A DNA stretch of 64,000 nt from Oikopleura dioica (taxonomy: Eukaryota; Chordata; Appendicularia; Copelata; Oikopleuridae): the NCBI GenBank assembly GCA_907165135.1, contig OU015568.1, positions 2,054,501 to 2,118,500 of the forward strand. Direction: 5' to 3'. The notes under the pieces were generated by a model. The model was given only the letters and a program-made list of their open reading frames with translations. It was not told the DNA's origin and did no database searches. Positions 47,688 to 59,481 of the stretch are shown here, piece by piece. How positions within the stretch are numbered: the stretch's first letter is position 1; every line of letters starts with the position of its first letter. The translations under genes and the position numbers were made by a program.

Positions 47688-49378
47688 ATGAAGACTATCG
47701 CGATTTTCGGAACAATTTCTCAAGCAGCCCTTGTGCGAAACTATGCTCATTACGACGATGAGACCTGGAGAGCACCCATCTACGAGAGTAAGTAGCGACC
47801 ATAAGAGATGTTTTTGAAGGATTTTTCGGTAAATTTCTCTTTAAATTATCATTGACTTCTATTATTAATCATATACTGTATATGATATGAATCGTTAATT
47901 GACATCAGAAGATAAATGAGTTCGTTTTTATTGCAGGCTTAACGTTTTCGGAACAGAAATTCCATCATCAGAGCCGGTTGCTTGAAAACTTGACGATCTT
48001 TTAGCAAAGGAGAAACTGACCTTTTCTTGTAGAAGAGTGAACTGATCAATATTCCGAATAATAACTTGATCCCTAGCCACATTCTAGAGAAAATAATGTA
48101 ACTCGAACTATTTTTATAATCTCAGAGGCTCCAATTGCCTTCAAAACTATAATATAAATAATAATAATAATAATATAAAAATAGTTCGGGTTACATTATT
48201 TTCTCTAGAATGTGGCTAGGGATCAAGTTATTATTCGGAATATTGATCAGTTCACTCTTCTACAAGAAAAGGTCAGTTTCTCCTTTGCTAAAAGATCGTC
48301 AAGTTTTCAAGCAACCGGCTCTGATGATGGAATTTCTGTTCCGAAAACGTTAAGCCTGCAATAAAAACGAACTCATGTATATGATATACATACGTTTCTG
48401 AACTTTCATCGCTTATCTAATTACAAGTCTAAGATATTTCCGTACTTATTCAATCATTCAATAATTAATTTAAAATTTAGGCTTCCTGCCCGACCCCTGG
48501 TCTGACAAACCCTGCTACGACTACATCCATTCCGTCCACCCATCAAAATGGCTGAACGACGGACTCTTCCTTCCCGATTGCACCGCTGATGGTCTCTACC
48601 ACCCTACTCAATGCAACTTCCAGAACCATCGGTAAACTAAACATCCTACAAAAGAAAGTAATCATCGAATTCAGCTGCTGGTGCGTCGAACCCGACGGTC
48701 AAAAAATCGCGAATTCCGAGATTCCCCTCTGGCGGGTTATTCGCGAGCCGGAAACGGCAAAATGCATCCATCGCTTCAGGTAGAAAAACTGTTCAAAAAC
48801 CTCTTCATAATCTTTATTTAGGGAATTCCTGAACGGAAAGGGTCGTTTCCCAGTGAACAACATCATCGAAAAATCAACAACGACAACCGAAGAGCCAGCA
48901 ACTTCAACTTTCAATCCCAAGTGGGCCGAAACGACTTATTCGGTGCAGACAGAAGCTACTACTGCTCTGACAGATTCATTTACATCTACTGAAGCTGGTG
49001 AGTCATTCTCTTTTACCTTATTATTCAACTCTTCTTTTAGCCACAATTATTATGGAGGACTCCGATCCCGTAACTACTCCTGCCGAATCAACCACATTTT
49101 CAAACACCGCTGTTCCGTCGCTCCCAACCACCACTGAAGAATTCCTCCAGATCGAGCTCTTCCCAATTCTGAACCTTGAATCTTCGGAGACTGAAGATAG
49201 CCAGCTCGTGACTCTGACTGGCCCTGGAATCTTCGCAGCGCCGAAAGAAGAGGATTTTGTCAAATTCTCGAGCTCCAACTTTGCCGTCGCGATGATGAAA
49301 GCACCTGAGGAGGAGATTCTCCTGATCGAAGAAGGATCTGGCGCGACTGAGGTTCATCTCGAAGGCTCTGGAGAATAA
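47688..49378 (+). CDS. Secreted thyroglobulin type-1 domain protein with acidic Ser-Gly tail
   Basis: Signal MKTIAIFGTISQAALV. Exons 2-3 form a thyroglobulin type-1 domain: CYDYIHSV, LPDCTADGLYHPTQCNF, CWCVEPDGQKIANSEIPLW, with a final cysteine in TAKCIHRF. The QC and CWCV motifs are diagnostic. A Thr-rich region (STTTTEEPATSTFNP) and a long acidic C-terminus ending EEGSGATEVHLEGSGE follow; these Ser-Gly sites in acidic context are candidates for glycosaminoglycan attachment, as in testican-type proteins. Introns 2-4 are about 45 nt. Intron 1 (about 47790-48480) is much longer because it holds a near-perfect hairpin. Likely an extracellular protease inhibitor or matrix proteoglycan. Confidence 0.8.
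47916..48376. repeat. Near-perfect long inverted repeat in intron 1
   Basis: The left arm (47916 to about 48118) begins ATGAGTTCGTTTTTATTGCA and is repeated inverted in the right arm (about 48175-48376). I found one mismatch in about 200 bp (AACTCGAAC versus AACCCGAAC). The loop of about 57 bp contains an AATAATAAT run. The outer flanks both contain GTATATGATAT, but no clean target duplication was found. The repeat is transcribed as part of the intron and would fold into a long dsRNA. Confidence 0.9.
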
Positions 49379-49541
49379 GGCAACACGATTCTGCTACGTA
49401 ATTATCCGATATTCTTTCACGCTCGTTTTTTTGCTCTTGTCTGTAAAAATAAATGCTAAATAAAGAAAAACACAAAAATATCGCTAGAATGTCAATATTT
49501 TCTTAGTCAATTATGAGTTCTCAGGTAGTTTTACAAAGAAA

Positions 49542-49879
49542 ATGTCGAGGAAGGAATATTCCTCAGAGTATGACTCAGAGTACTATTATTCTGAATCTGA
49601 TTACGATTTGTCGGAGTCGAATCAGTCCAAAAGCGAATATGAGTACGAATACGAGTATTCGGGCGCGTCAGAATCTGCGCCTCTGCCAAGAGCAGGAGAA
49701 CTCACGAAGGTTGGCGTAGATCAAAATTTTGATAAAATTGACAGTTGAATATTCAGAAAAGTAAGCACGTGAGTCCACAAATTCAGCGAAAAGTTGACTT
49801 GTGGGAAGACAGGATCGCAAGAGAAGGTCCTGAAGCAATCATAGCGCCTCTTCAGGAAGAGATTTTTACTTCTGAATGA
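49542..49879 (+). CDS. Small acidic Ser/Tyr-rich protein
   Basis: Two exons (AAG|GTTGGC..ATTCAG|AAA, phase 0). It begins MSRKEYSSEYDSEYYYSESD, followed by a low-complexity SEYEYEYEYS stretch, and ends with a more ordered part (VSPQIQRKVDLWEDRIAREG, IIAPLQEEIF). No signal peptide. Likely intrinsically disordered in its first half. It lies 21 bp upstream of the next gene, a spacing typical of operons in trans-splicing animals, but I see no good acceptor between them. Function unknown. Confidence 0.55.
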
Positions 49880-49900
49880 TTGATTTTGTTTTCATGAACT

Positions 49901-50402
49901 ATGAATCTCGCGAAGCTTGAGAAACATCAGCTGCCGAAGATAACAAAAGCTCAATCCCCACGATGCTCTTATCGCAGTCCTCGATTCAGACGAGTCCTTC
50001 CTGTCGAGACATGCAGGTCGACAACATACAGATATTACGTAACCGATGCTTTCTGTTCAATTTGCAATCCAACAATCCTTCGCCAGATCATCAGAAGACT
50101 CCAGAAAAGATGGATTCTTACTCTCGGTAATCAATATTATTGGTCTAACAGTCCCTTATGACTCAGGATATTTTCTGTCATTGCTCGTTTTGTCTTCATT
50201 CCCAACTTGCGCTACAAGCAGGCGTAGAGTTTATCACAATGCTGGCTCGAAACTAGACTGGCCATTCGAAACACTTCTACTGTATGTCTGGACGACTGAC
50301 TGGTTCGCTCCGACTGGGATCATCAACGACTGCACGGAAGTCTACACATTCTCGTTAGGTGCTCTTTTGACCCTTGCTTTTGGAACGCTTATCTTTCTAT
50401 AA
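49901..50402 (+). CDS. Small membrane protein of unknown function
   Basis: Three exons. The first is basic (MNLAKLEKHQLPKITKAQSP). It is joined (TAC|GTAACC..CGCCAG|ATC) to IIRRLQKRWILTL, then (CTC G|GTAATC..GACTCAG|GA) to a hydrophobic region GYFLSLLVLSSFPTC, KLDWPFETLLLYVWTTDW and a final membrane helix FSLGALLTLAFGTLIFL. Introns are about 42-48 nt. Two to three membrane segments are likely. It may be co-transcribed with 49542-49879. Not recognised. Confidence 0.5.
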
Positions 50403-52160
50403 ATCATTTTTGACCAATAAATTAATTTTTCATCAATTCATCAACTTTTTTAAACCTCCCTCTCCACTTCCTCTTTCCACTTATTTTCTCAACTTTACGC
50501 CCCCTTCGATCTCAACCCAATATCTTAATAATGATTATCCATTGCGTACGTAAAGTCGCCCCACCACGGGAAGAATGGAATCCGAAGCCTTTCCATTTTC
50601 GGGCAGCGGATTTTCTTGCCGCTTCGTCAGCTGCTAATTACCCGGGCATCTAAATAATCGGACTCACAAGATCAAGCCATCATGTGAAGTTCTCTCAAAA
50701 TAGAACATCCTTCTCGAAGGATCATCAGGAGTGAATGCCCGAATAATTGTTCGTAAGAGTTCAATTCTCGGGTGATTATTGGATGGTACTCTTATCTTTA
50801 TTTTCTGTATCAAGCAGGACCCTAATTGAACTCTTGTTTTCTCTAAAGAGAAATACCTTTGACCCACCAGGTTACTTCCATATATGATCAAGATGCTCAG
50901 ACTCAGAGTCAAGAATCTAGACTTCATAGTTTTTCTGGCATATTTATTTTTGCGACAAAGTTCAAACATTAGCTACCAGACAGGAGGAAAACACTCCTAG
51001 TGACTGAAAATTTCATATTTCTGCCAAGCTACTAAAAATAGGCCTTCTTTGAGCACATAGTAACCGGCTTATGAGTACAGTATTTTCTTTAACTACTTGT
51101 GTGGTCGGTTTTTTAGACATAACAAAGAGTCATGGAAATAAACTGTCGTTAACATGTTCAAATTTCCGTAACAACACAAATAAGTTTTGATTAGACATTG
51201 TCTTGGTTCATAGTAGTCCTCAATTTGTATAGCCAATTATAATATTATGTTGTTAGGATTTCGAATCTCAACTCCTTATTGAAATTGGCCTTGATAAAAA
51301 ATCAAAATACCGGCCTAAGGGGTTGTCACACCGGTGTATCTTCATCATGCTCTTATTTTCATGCTTTCCAAATATCTAACTCGAAAACATCAATAGCAAA
51401 TTTAATGTCAAGCCGGTACGGCTTCTGTTGATTTCCTGCCCTCTGGGCCCTCGCCCCTTGTCATCAGAAAACGTTTTTTACTTCAAAAACTACCTGTTCG
51501 TGCTGAGAAGTTGTGACATTGGTTGTCTGACGGAACGAACCAGGATGGAGAACCGTGCGGTTGACAGGTTTAACGACGTGGCAGGTGGAAAAATGGCTCT
51601 AACAGCTGATAACTGGGACACTGAAGGTGACGCTCAAGACTTAAAAATGGAAGAAAATTGATTTTAAAGGGGGCTGAAGGTTGCATTTGAACCTGAGCAT
51701 GAACGAATAGAAAGTTAATGACCTTTTACACAACTTTTATGAAGAGTAATTAAGGGTATCTCCCCAGAAAAACCTGATTTTGAGCCATTGAAAAACGACA
51801 ATTTTTGATAAGAAAGACCGAGCCCGATTTGAACAAGAGAAAGAGACATAAGTTCGGGCCTTGTTTTCAACGTCCAGCGGAAAAAGATAGATAGCGCCCT
51901 TAAGAAAAAAGCTCGCATTTAACAAGAGCAACAAGTTGTTGCGAGTCACCACTTGCCACTCACTACGACAGTCCACGGCTTCGTGCCGTCCAAACCCGCG
52001 TTTTTTTATTTTTCCTTTGGACTCACGCTTTTTTTTCGCAGAGCGAAGGAAGGCTCGGGAAAAGTAGAAGAAAGAGAGTAGAGAATCTCGTAAACACCAC
52101 AGATCTGTAGAAGCAGATTTGAAAGAAGAACGAAAAGAAAAAAACAAGAAGAATAACAAG
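50403..52160. other. Intergenic, no gene seen
   Basis: About 1.75 kb. Reverse frames around 50664-50969 and 51737-52159 exist but show no domain, signal or splice partner. The 3' part near 52030-52160 is probably the 5' leader of the next gene. Confidence 0.35.
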
Positions 52161-54107
52161 ATGATGGGACAGATTGTCTCACGATTTTGGTTTTTCCTTC
52201 TGGGTTCAATTGTTCTAAGGTAAGCGACTTGTTCTTTGAATCAATTCTGCTAACAAAAATTCGAAGAAAAAAGAAAGTTAGATATTTCTAAGAGCTTAAT
52301 AAGGGAATTAAAGGACTAAATGAATAATAATCAAGGTCACAAATCATTTTCCCTACATAAAAATTATAGTCACCGAAGTTTTGGGTCCCCAACGATACAT
52401 TTTTAATCGATTACCTTGTTCCTCTCGTTGCATTTTACAGCAAAATTTCCATAAAAAACACAGCTCGTATTCTAGAATTATATATTCTACGAATATCAGC
52501 ATTGATTGAGCCTTTATTCTCAGACTAAGTGTGGGGTTACCTTAGTAAGACTGTCTGATTCTTTGAGACGTATCTGCGGAAGAAAGTTATTAGTCTTCTT
52601 CTCAATAGAAACTGTGCATCCTCAAATTAATTTCTATAAAAAGACGATTCTCCACGTCATGTCCCCGTCTTTCTTCGTCCATCGAAAGACACGGGGGATG
52701 AAGACGAGAGTTCCTGAGTCTGACTGTCTTCACGTGAAATCGTCTCCTAATCGGAATCACGAGAATCTCGTTATCCGCAATTTGTCTGGAGCAATTTTCG
52801 GTGTCCGAGGTGGAAATTTGAGGGCACGAGAAAAGTTCGTTGACCTCTTTAATTTGCTCAATTAGTGAATTTTCGTGTTTTCTTGGGTTCATTTGGCACA
52901 AAGTTCGGGTTTAAATTTCAAGACACAATGATCTTTCGAAAATAAAAGGTCCTTTATTAAGGGTATCACTACCCTTAAAAGCCTTTAACCGACAAAAACA
53001 TGAATGATGTTCGTAATAATGAGTAAAATAAGAACGGCACTTAAAAAGTCCAAAATACGTCAAATTCATGATATAATCCAGCTTCCACCTGTTTATTGCT
53101 CCAATAATAACGCAATGATAGCGCAAACAGACCTAATCTTGACCTAAGAATTGAGAATTTGTCGCGTAAACTCGTCAATAAGGGTACCATGTTCAAAAGT
53201 CACTTTTTTCAAACTCGAAAACATCATCTTCTGTTGCGCTAACATCCAGAACCAAGGGCTATCGTTTGACTTATTTTGAGAAGGTGTTAACTGATTTTAC
53301 GCAAATCAAGCTAGGACACCCTTAACTCGTTTTCAGTGGAGTTCAAGGTGACTGTCAAGAAGCCCCCGAAAGCCGGCGCAATCTGGAGATACTGTTCATC
53401 AACAGCTGGAGCCACTTTTACTGCAAGATTCCGCACGATGGGAGGCTGCACAACAGGACAATTTCTCGATCTCCTTTACCAGCGACCATACATTCAGAGA
53501 AGCAAAAAGAATGTCTCGAAAATTTCAACGAAAACAATCCCGTCATAAAGAGGGTCTTCCGACCGGGTAAGAAATAAGGCAATTTCTGAGGCTAAGAAAA
53601 TTTTTTCTAGTGCAAGAGTGCATCCGAGCGCAGCAAAAAGAAAGCAACACTCGAAGAAAAACCGATTGTTTTTCGGATCGAAGTCCGTCAAGCCTCACTC
53701 CAGAGCTTCGAAAACTTATGATGTCCCTCGTGAATGTTTCTCACAAGTGCTGGTAACCGTTAATTTAGTGTTTCAAAGTGATTGACATAATTTTAAGTGA
53801 ATACTTCCCAAAGGAATCCTACACTGTTGCAAAGAGGGAGCAATTCATAAGGTAAGCAAAACTGGATAGCTGGCATTTTGCTAACTCAGAGAGATAAGTC
53901 TCCATTATCGGTCAGACGGACACATTTCGCGAGAGCTTTTTTTTACGTTGGTCGGTCAGTATCTATCTTAGATATTTCTTTAGCCGACGAAAAAACAGAT
54001 TCAGCGTCTGTATGAAGCGAAGATTCGACTTTCTCCTCAATCAGTTCAACCAAAAATACGACGTCACCAAGCAACTTGATTCCCTAAAGCTAGTAAACAA
54101 CCCTTAA
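52161..54107 (+). CDS. Secreted or signal-anchored protein of unknown function
   Basis: Exon 1 is MMGQIVSRFWFFLLGSIVLR (signal or anchor). A long intron (about 52220-53335) leads to SGVQGDCQEAPESRRNLEIL, FINSWSHFYCKIPHDGRLHN and KQKECLENFNENNPVIKRVF. Further short introns give ECIRAQQKESNTRRKTDCFS, ELRKLMMSLVNVSHKCC, EYFPKESYTVAKREQFIS and a last exon RRKNRFSVCMKRRFDFLLNQ, ending LKLVNNP. Scattered cysteines suggest an extracellular fold. If the intron after 53750 is not used, the protein stops at SHKCW. No family recognised. Confidence 0.55.
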
Positions 54108-54532
54108 TTAGCGAAGGTTTCTTTGTTCCTCATTTTCTTGATCATCGAATTTAAATTTACAAGGTTCTCTCTCTCTTTTGCTTCCAATCGTTATTACGGT
54201 ATTATATGTATTCCGCGAAAAATTCTCTATTGATATAAAAGGTTATCTTCTCCCAGTTGTCAGTTCGATTTTAAATCTACGGATCTTCCTATCTTTATTT
54301 AATTAATGAAAATCACTTGCAGAAAAAACTGATCCTGTATGCTACACCTTGATTTTAACACACTGTGTCCCCATGAAGAAAAAATAAACAAAAAAAATCT
54401 GAATTTGTGATTGGATTACATTTATTACAAATATATTAATTTCTAGCAAAGCAAACTTCCGGTTCAAGTATCAGTTTTCAATAAGGAGAATGTACAGTTA
54501 ATTTCCTTCACTCTTCAAGCCTCAGCCGCAAT

Positions 54533-55282
54533 TTAATTAAGCATACTTTCCATCAAGTCGTAGAAATTGTAGTCCAAATCGAGGTCGATCTATAAAAAAT
54601 CGTTATTTTTTGGTCGAAAAATGAGTTTTCACGAAAAAAAAAATTTAATCAAAAAACGGACTTACCGGTACGATTTGCTCGCAGACGCCCAAATTGTCCG
54701 GCAGATCATTATTTCTGACGCATTCCAAGTCCTCTCGGCACATGTCCAATCCTGGGTTGACGCTCGGGTTGCAGATATCGCCTTCCTGTAGCTCGCAAAC
54801 GCGGGTGCAAAACATCACATCCCACACTCGTCCAAATTCACAGTCGCGCTTCTGGAAGTACTCGGATCTTCCGTTGAACCTTTCTGATGGTTCCCACTGA
54901 AATAAAAATGTTAAAATCAAGTCGAAAATGCGACTGAGGTTAAAGGAAGTTATAAGGGAAAAGTCGGCTAGACGGAGGGAAATCATAAAGGAAACAATTA
55001 CTGTAATAAAAACAAGCCTAAAAGACCTGTTTTCAGGTCTTTTCGAGTTGAAATCAGAACAAAAACGGACTTTTTGAACCCTCTTTATTTAATTGGTTTT
55101 GATTTCTAATGAAAAATATGCAAATTTGATTGTCAATTTTAGTAAAACTGTACCTGTGAGTCTCCAGTCATCAAAATCTGATCATTGAGAACATCGCATT
55201 GAGTGACCATTCTTCGCTGCAAGTAGTGTCCTTTCACTGTTATCATCATAAAATTGAGTGCTAGCTGGCTTATCATCATCAT
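54533..55282 (-). CDS. Small secreted protein with IGFBP-like cysteine motif
   Basis: Signal MMMISQLALNFMMITVKG, then QRRMVTQCDVLNDQILMTGD. A phase-0 intron (CACAG|GTACAG..TTTCAG|TGG) leads to FQKRDCEFGRVWDVMFCTRV, CELQEGDICNPSVNPG, LDMCREDLECVRNNDL and GVCEQIVP. A final exon IDLDLDYNFYDLMESMLN gives an acidic tail. The run C..G..C....GL.MC...LECV..GVC is the pattern of IGFBP N-terminal modules. Eight cysteines in about 90 residues. Extracellular; ligand unknown. Confidence 0.6.
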
Positions 55283-58200
55283 CGTTTTTTCTTCTTTCCA
55301 GTCGTTACTGTCGTTACTGTAACTGTTGCTGACCACTAGAGGTAGTGAATCGTTTGTAGTAGTTACTGTAGTTTGCTTTTAGTCTGCTTGCTTTTCGTGC
55401 TGATTTCTATCTAAAGAAAAAGCTTTGTTGTTTTGTTTGGTTGTTTTTCCTTCTCGGTAAAACTCTTGGATCTACTGACAAGTTCGGGCAAACCTGCCCT
55501 CTTTTATACGTCGCGAAAAACGAGCAATACAATTCCCGGGAGATGGCGCGCTAGAGTGCTACTACTAACTGCCGTCGGTAGTGGATCCTTACGTCGGCCA
55601 TCTTCTCAGGGTAATTAGGAGAAACGAGGAAAAAACTTGGGCGGCTAAACTGGAAATTCATAGATTTGACGTCGCAGAAATCATGGAGGATTTCGAGTGA
55701 AAAATCGGTCAATTTGCAATCTGATTAAAACAGGTTGAGAAGCCGTTTTATCATCTAAATATCGGTTAAAAAATCGGAACTATTAAACCGAAATCTTAAT
55801 TTTCAATTTGAATGTTTTTTTTTCGCTCGCAAGACTTCGCGTAAAGCCCATTATCAATAAAGCGAGTACCATTAAAATTAGTACCACCTGTTAAAATAAC
55901 CCCTCCTTATTGGTGAGTTTTCTAGAAAAGTGTAATTTCAATACCGATGGTTTAAAACAATTTGATTCTTTCTCTATGTTCTTACCTGATAAATGAGTTA
56001 AAACTCTCGCCGCGCTGGTCTCTTATCGCCGAGCCGATGTCCTGCCGAGTTGGAGCGAAGCGGGAGCAAACGCGGAAAAATTCCCGCTCCACTGCGCTCC
56101 TCTCCTCGACGAATAGGGAGAACTCTGATGACTCATCATTTCCACTTCCGACGAAAAAAATTTCCACAAATTGGTAAATTTATTGCTCTGATAGACAAAG
56201 TTCTGACAGACAGGATTTCTTTTCTAGAAACTTTTACAACTAAGGTGTTCTTTTTCATTTCTCCTCTAGAAAAACTAGACATTCTTAGAAACTGCCGATT
56301 CTTACTACGACCTTGGTGGCTTATTCAGACCTGGATTCCGTTTTCCCATGTTTTCGCCTTGACGTAGCTTCCAAAATAGAGATTCGACAACAGATTTTAA
56401 CAAATAACTTTAACATACAAAATGCGTCAAGACCAAAGCATCGACAATGCAGCGAGAATTCCGGTGCCCTGTTCCCTTCTTTTCCCACTGAACTGCATTA
56501 ATTTTCATATCGAAAATGTGGCTTACAGACAATCCCAGGGAATAAAAGCCACGGAATTAGATAAATCTGTCTCAACCGGATTGAGATAATTACTTTACAA
56601 CGGGATTATAATAATATTACAGCTCAAGTTAATTCAAAATTGACGTGAATTGAAGATTATCTAAGAGCTTTCGCGTCATTAGACTGTATCCTCAAGCTGA
56701 GCAAGATCAGTTTCTTAGTTTACGTGAGAGACAATGGAAAATCTAGACAAGCTGAGTTAACTTGATCGAAAATAGAACAACCGAAAACCTTCGAAGATAA
56801 ATCGGCCGTATCATGTTAAATTTGAACTTCGAAAGCGCCATTACTCCCCTAATCCTAAGGATACTCCTACCTTTTACGCCTACCGCTCGGCAACGGGTTG
56901 ATTCTTTCAGAATTCGTCAAGGTTGCCAAGTTGACAATGTGACATTGTCACAATGTCAACTTCCTTCCTTCCAGTATTAAGAAAATCTTTGTGAACTTTG
57001 CCTTCATGTCGAGAAAACATGAATAAACCTTGTTACTCAGAAGCAAGTCATTTGCCGGTAACTTACCACTTCAAAAGCGGCCCGGTAAGATCCTGGCTCC
57101 GGGAATCCCGGATACTCTAACCTTTAACTTGCTGATTGCGGAGTTGTTGAGCAAAGAAAATCGAGTCAGGAGCAACTTTTGAACAATGACAAAGATTTAT
57201 GTAATTCGCCACAGCCCGGCATCCTGATCTTCAAGGCTGAAAACTTTCATCAGGTTGTCCTGAGATGATCCAGAGTAGTTGGGCACCAGGAACGCACGGT
57301 TGTTAATTAATTAGACGCCGGGTAATTCAACCAGCGTGAATCTTCCCGTCGCTATTATCACGAGGGTCGGTTTACTGAAGGTTTTCGACGCTTATTCACT
57401 CGACTAAAAATGAGTGTGTTTAATGAGTGTTTCTAAGTCATATGACCAGTTGTCTATAATTCAAGAATTGACTAGAAAAACAGACAAAGAAACGGTCATC
57501 CAAATATAACAGGAAAAGTGATTCCTTGGAATACTTAACCGTTATTCTAGTGACCTTCTTTCGAGTGAAGAGTTGAATATTTCAACTTTGATTTCAACCA
57601 ATCATCGTGAATTTAGCAATTAATTCAGAGATGCTTTTGAGGTTTCTTTGACGGTTTTCTATTAGTGGGTAAGAAAATAGCCACAGGATTCTATTTGAGT
57701 CAGGTTCAAGAATGTTTTTAGATCTATTATCTTGCCGAGAGGCTGAGATGCTGACATGAACTTTCCCATAGGTGCGAAACAAAATGACTACAATGCAACA
57801 ATGAACTGAGTAACCTCCATCGTCGAGGCTGACATTTCAGTAAGACATCGTTGATCTTTTTCCAAGACGTAAAAGATTAGAATTAGTGCGATTTGTCATG
57901 TTACTCATCATCGTTCAGAGTACGAAACGAGTACTCAGAAACGGCGGTCCGACTTTTGTCCCTTGTTTAAAAGTCAGTTCTTTCATCGTAGGATTATGAC
58001 GGGGTTCAGGAAGGTGAGGATACCAGGCAGGAGGTTATGACGATGGTTACCGAGAATACTGTAGAAAAAGTTCCCGAACACGCCATTGAATTGAAAGGAT
58101 AGAGGGATAAGGACCAAGTTCCCACTCAAGATCCTCCTCTCTTTCAATCGAGTAGAATATGAATATCAAATTTAGAATCCATCCTCCTCCAGAATAAGAA

Positions 58201-58542
58201 ATGACAATAGTTGTGAATTCCTGTAAGTTTGATTTAAAGAGAGGCTGAGCTAAGAAATCAGCAGGTTCTGAAGACACGGTTAATTGCCAGTTATTTGGAA
58301 TCTTTCCTAGCTTAGATAAGCCATTAGAGTAGATGAACTGTCGCTCTGAATTTATTACCCGCGGAAATATAGTTGCTGACGTTGAATAACTCTTATTGTC
58401 AATGAAAAAGTGTCAGAAGAAAATAAATAAAAAAATGAATGCGTTCAAACTTGACAAGCTGACGGATCTACTCCCGATCATTCATTTTCGGAACTATCTT
58501 TATTGACATTCTGGCAGTTCAGAGAAAGCATTAATGATCAGG
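55283..58542. other. Long intergenic region, no gene seen
   Basis: About 3.3 kb, the largest gap in the window. It has moderate base composition, scattered short frames in all directions, a direct repeat of CAATGTCAACTT/ACATTGTCACAATGTC near 56935-56960, and no tRNA or domain-bearing exon. Possible regulatory DNA or very diverged remnants. Confidence 0.35.
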
Positions 58543-59416
58543 CTAGTCTACTCTTCCCAAGTAATCGTCCATCAATGACCCGATCGAGAATATCTCGTTC
58601 ACGTCCACTCGCGTTCCTACGATTTTCAGACGGATTTCATCATCTGAAAAATCTCGTCATCGCCAGAACCCACTAAAAGAGCTTACCCTGTCGAATGGCA
58701 GTGTCTTCATCCTTCGTTTTGTAGCAAGGAGGGTTCGAATCTGGGTCAAACTCCATGTCGGACGGAATTGAATGCTTAAAAATTAAGGTTAACTTGCATA
58801 TAGGGGATAAGTTTACTAGAAGGAGGACGATTAGATCGAATACAGATCTTCTAAAAGTAGCAAACTAAACCTAACCAAAGATGAATGAAGGAGCATTTGA
58901 TGGGGCTTTTCGTGTTTATCAAGCTCGAAGCCGCAAGCGGCTTCTCCGTTAATTCTTATCGCCGATAAGTTATCGGGAGTCTCAATTCAGGATAGTAAGG
59001 CCCTTACCTTTGAAATAAAGCAAGCCATAGGTCCAACATCAACCATGAGCCCAACTTTGTTCACCTGTGTAACTACTCCATCGACAACTTCTCCCTTGAA
59101 AGGTCGAAAAACAATCGCCTGAAGGAAGAAGGTAACTCTCACAAAAACCTCTCTCATACCGCATATTTGATTGGAAACAGACAAAATCCCCGTCCAGATA
59201 GAATTTCTCCATCTCCAATGCTGTGAATGCTCGTTACTCCTATCACGAATCCATGCTCTCCAGTGCAGGATCCTTCTACCTCGCTTAATAGCGTCATTAC
59301 AGGGAGATAGAGCGATGGTACCTGTATAATTTCTGTCTGATTGTATCTGTTAGGTTTTCACCAAAGTACATAGGGTGAATCAAGAGCTCATGTTCAAGAT
59401 CTATGTGGTAGAACAT
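58543..59416 (-). CDS. POLR2G: RNA polymerase II subunit RPB7
   Basis: RPB7 forms the stalk of Pol II with RPB4 in the nucleus. Exons: [20 protein letters not shown] with [12 protein letters not shown]; then [20 protein letters not shown] and [12 protein letters not shown]; then [20 protein letters not shown] with [17 protein letters not shown]; then [20 protein letters not shown]; and [20 protein letters not shown] with [14 protein letters not shown]. Both the N-terminal truncated RNP fold and the C-terminal OB fold are complete at about 172 residues, as in other animals. All five exons join in frame. It starts 65 bp after the TXNDC11 stop, with a trans-splice-type acceptor one base before the ATG. 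Confidence 0.95.
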
Positions 59417-59417
59417 A

Positions 59418-59432
59418 CTAAAAGAAGCAAAA
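59418..59432 (-). promoter_or_regulatory. Spliced-leader-type acceptor before RPB7
   Basis: On the reverse strand the sequence reads TTGCTTCTTTTAG, then one T, then the RPB7 ATG. A pyrimidine tract and AG placed directly before a start codon, 65 bp behind an upstream gene on the same strand, is what a trans-splicing acceptor in an operon looks like. Confidence 0.6.
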
Positions 59433-59481
59433 GTCAGATAAAAGAAGCAAAAATTCGAACAAGATAAAGTTTTATAAATAA

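Noticed and set aside
50664-50969. Reverse 101-codon frame
   Set aside because: Has one hydrophobic stretch but it is not at the N-terminus, and there is no domain or promoter-like context.
52506-52865. 119-codon frame inside intron 1 of the 52161 gene
   Set aside because: Amino-acid composition looks random, it has no splice sites in phase with the host exons, and no domain is recognisable.
58725-58760. GGGTTCGAATC, resembling a tRNA B box
   Set aside because: It lies in the RPB7 coding exon ([10 protein letters not shown]) and no cloverleaf can be drawn around it.
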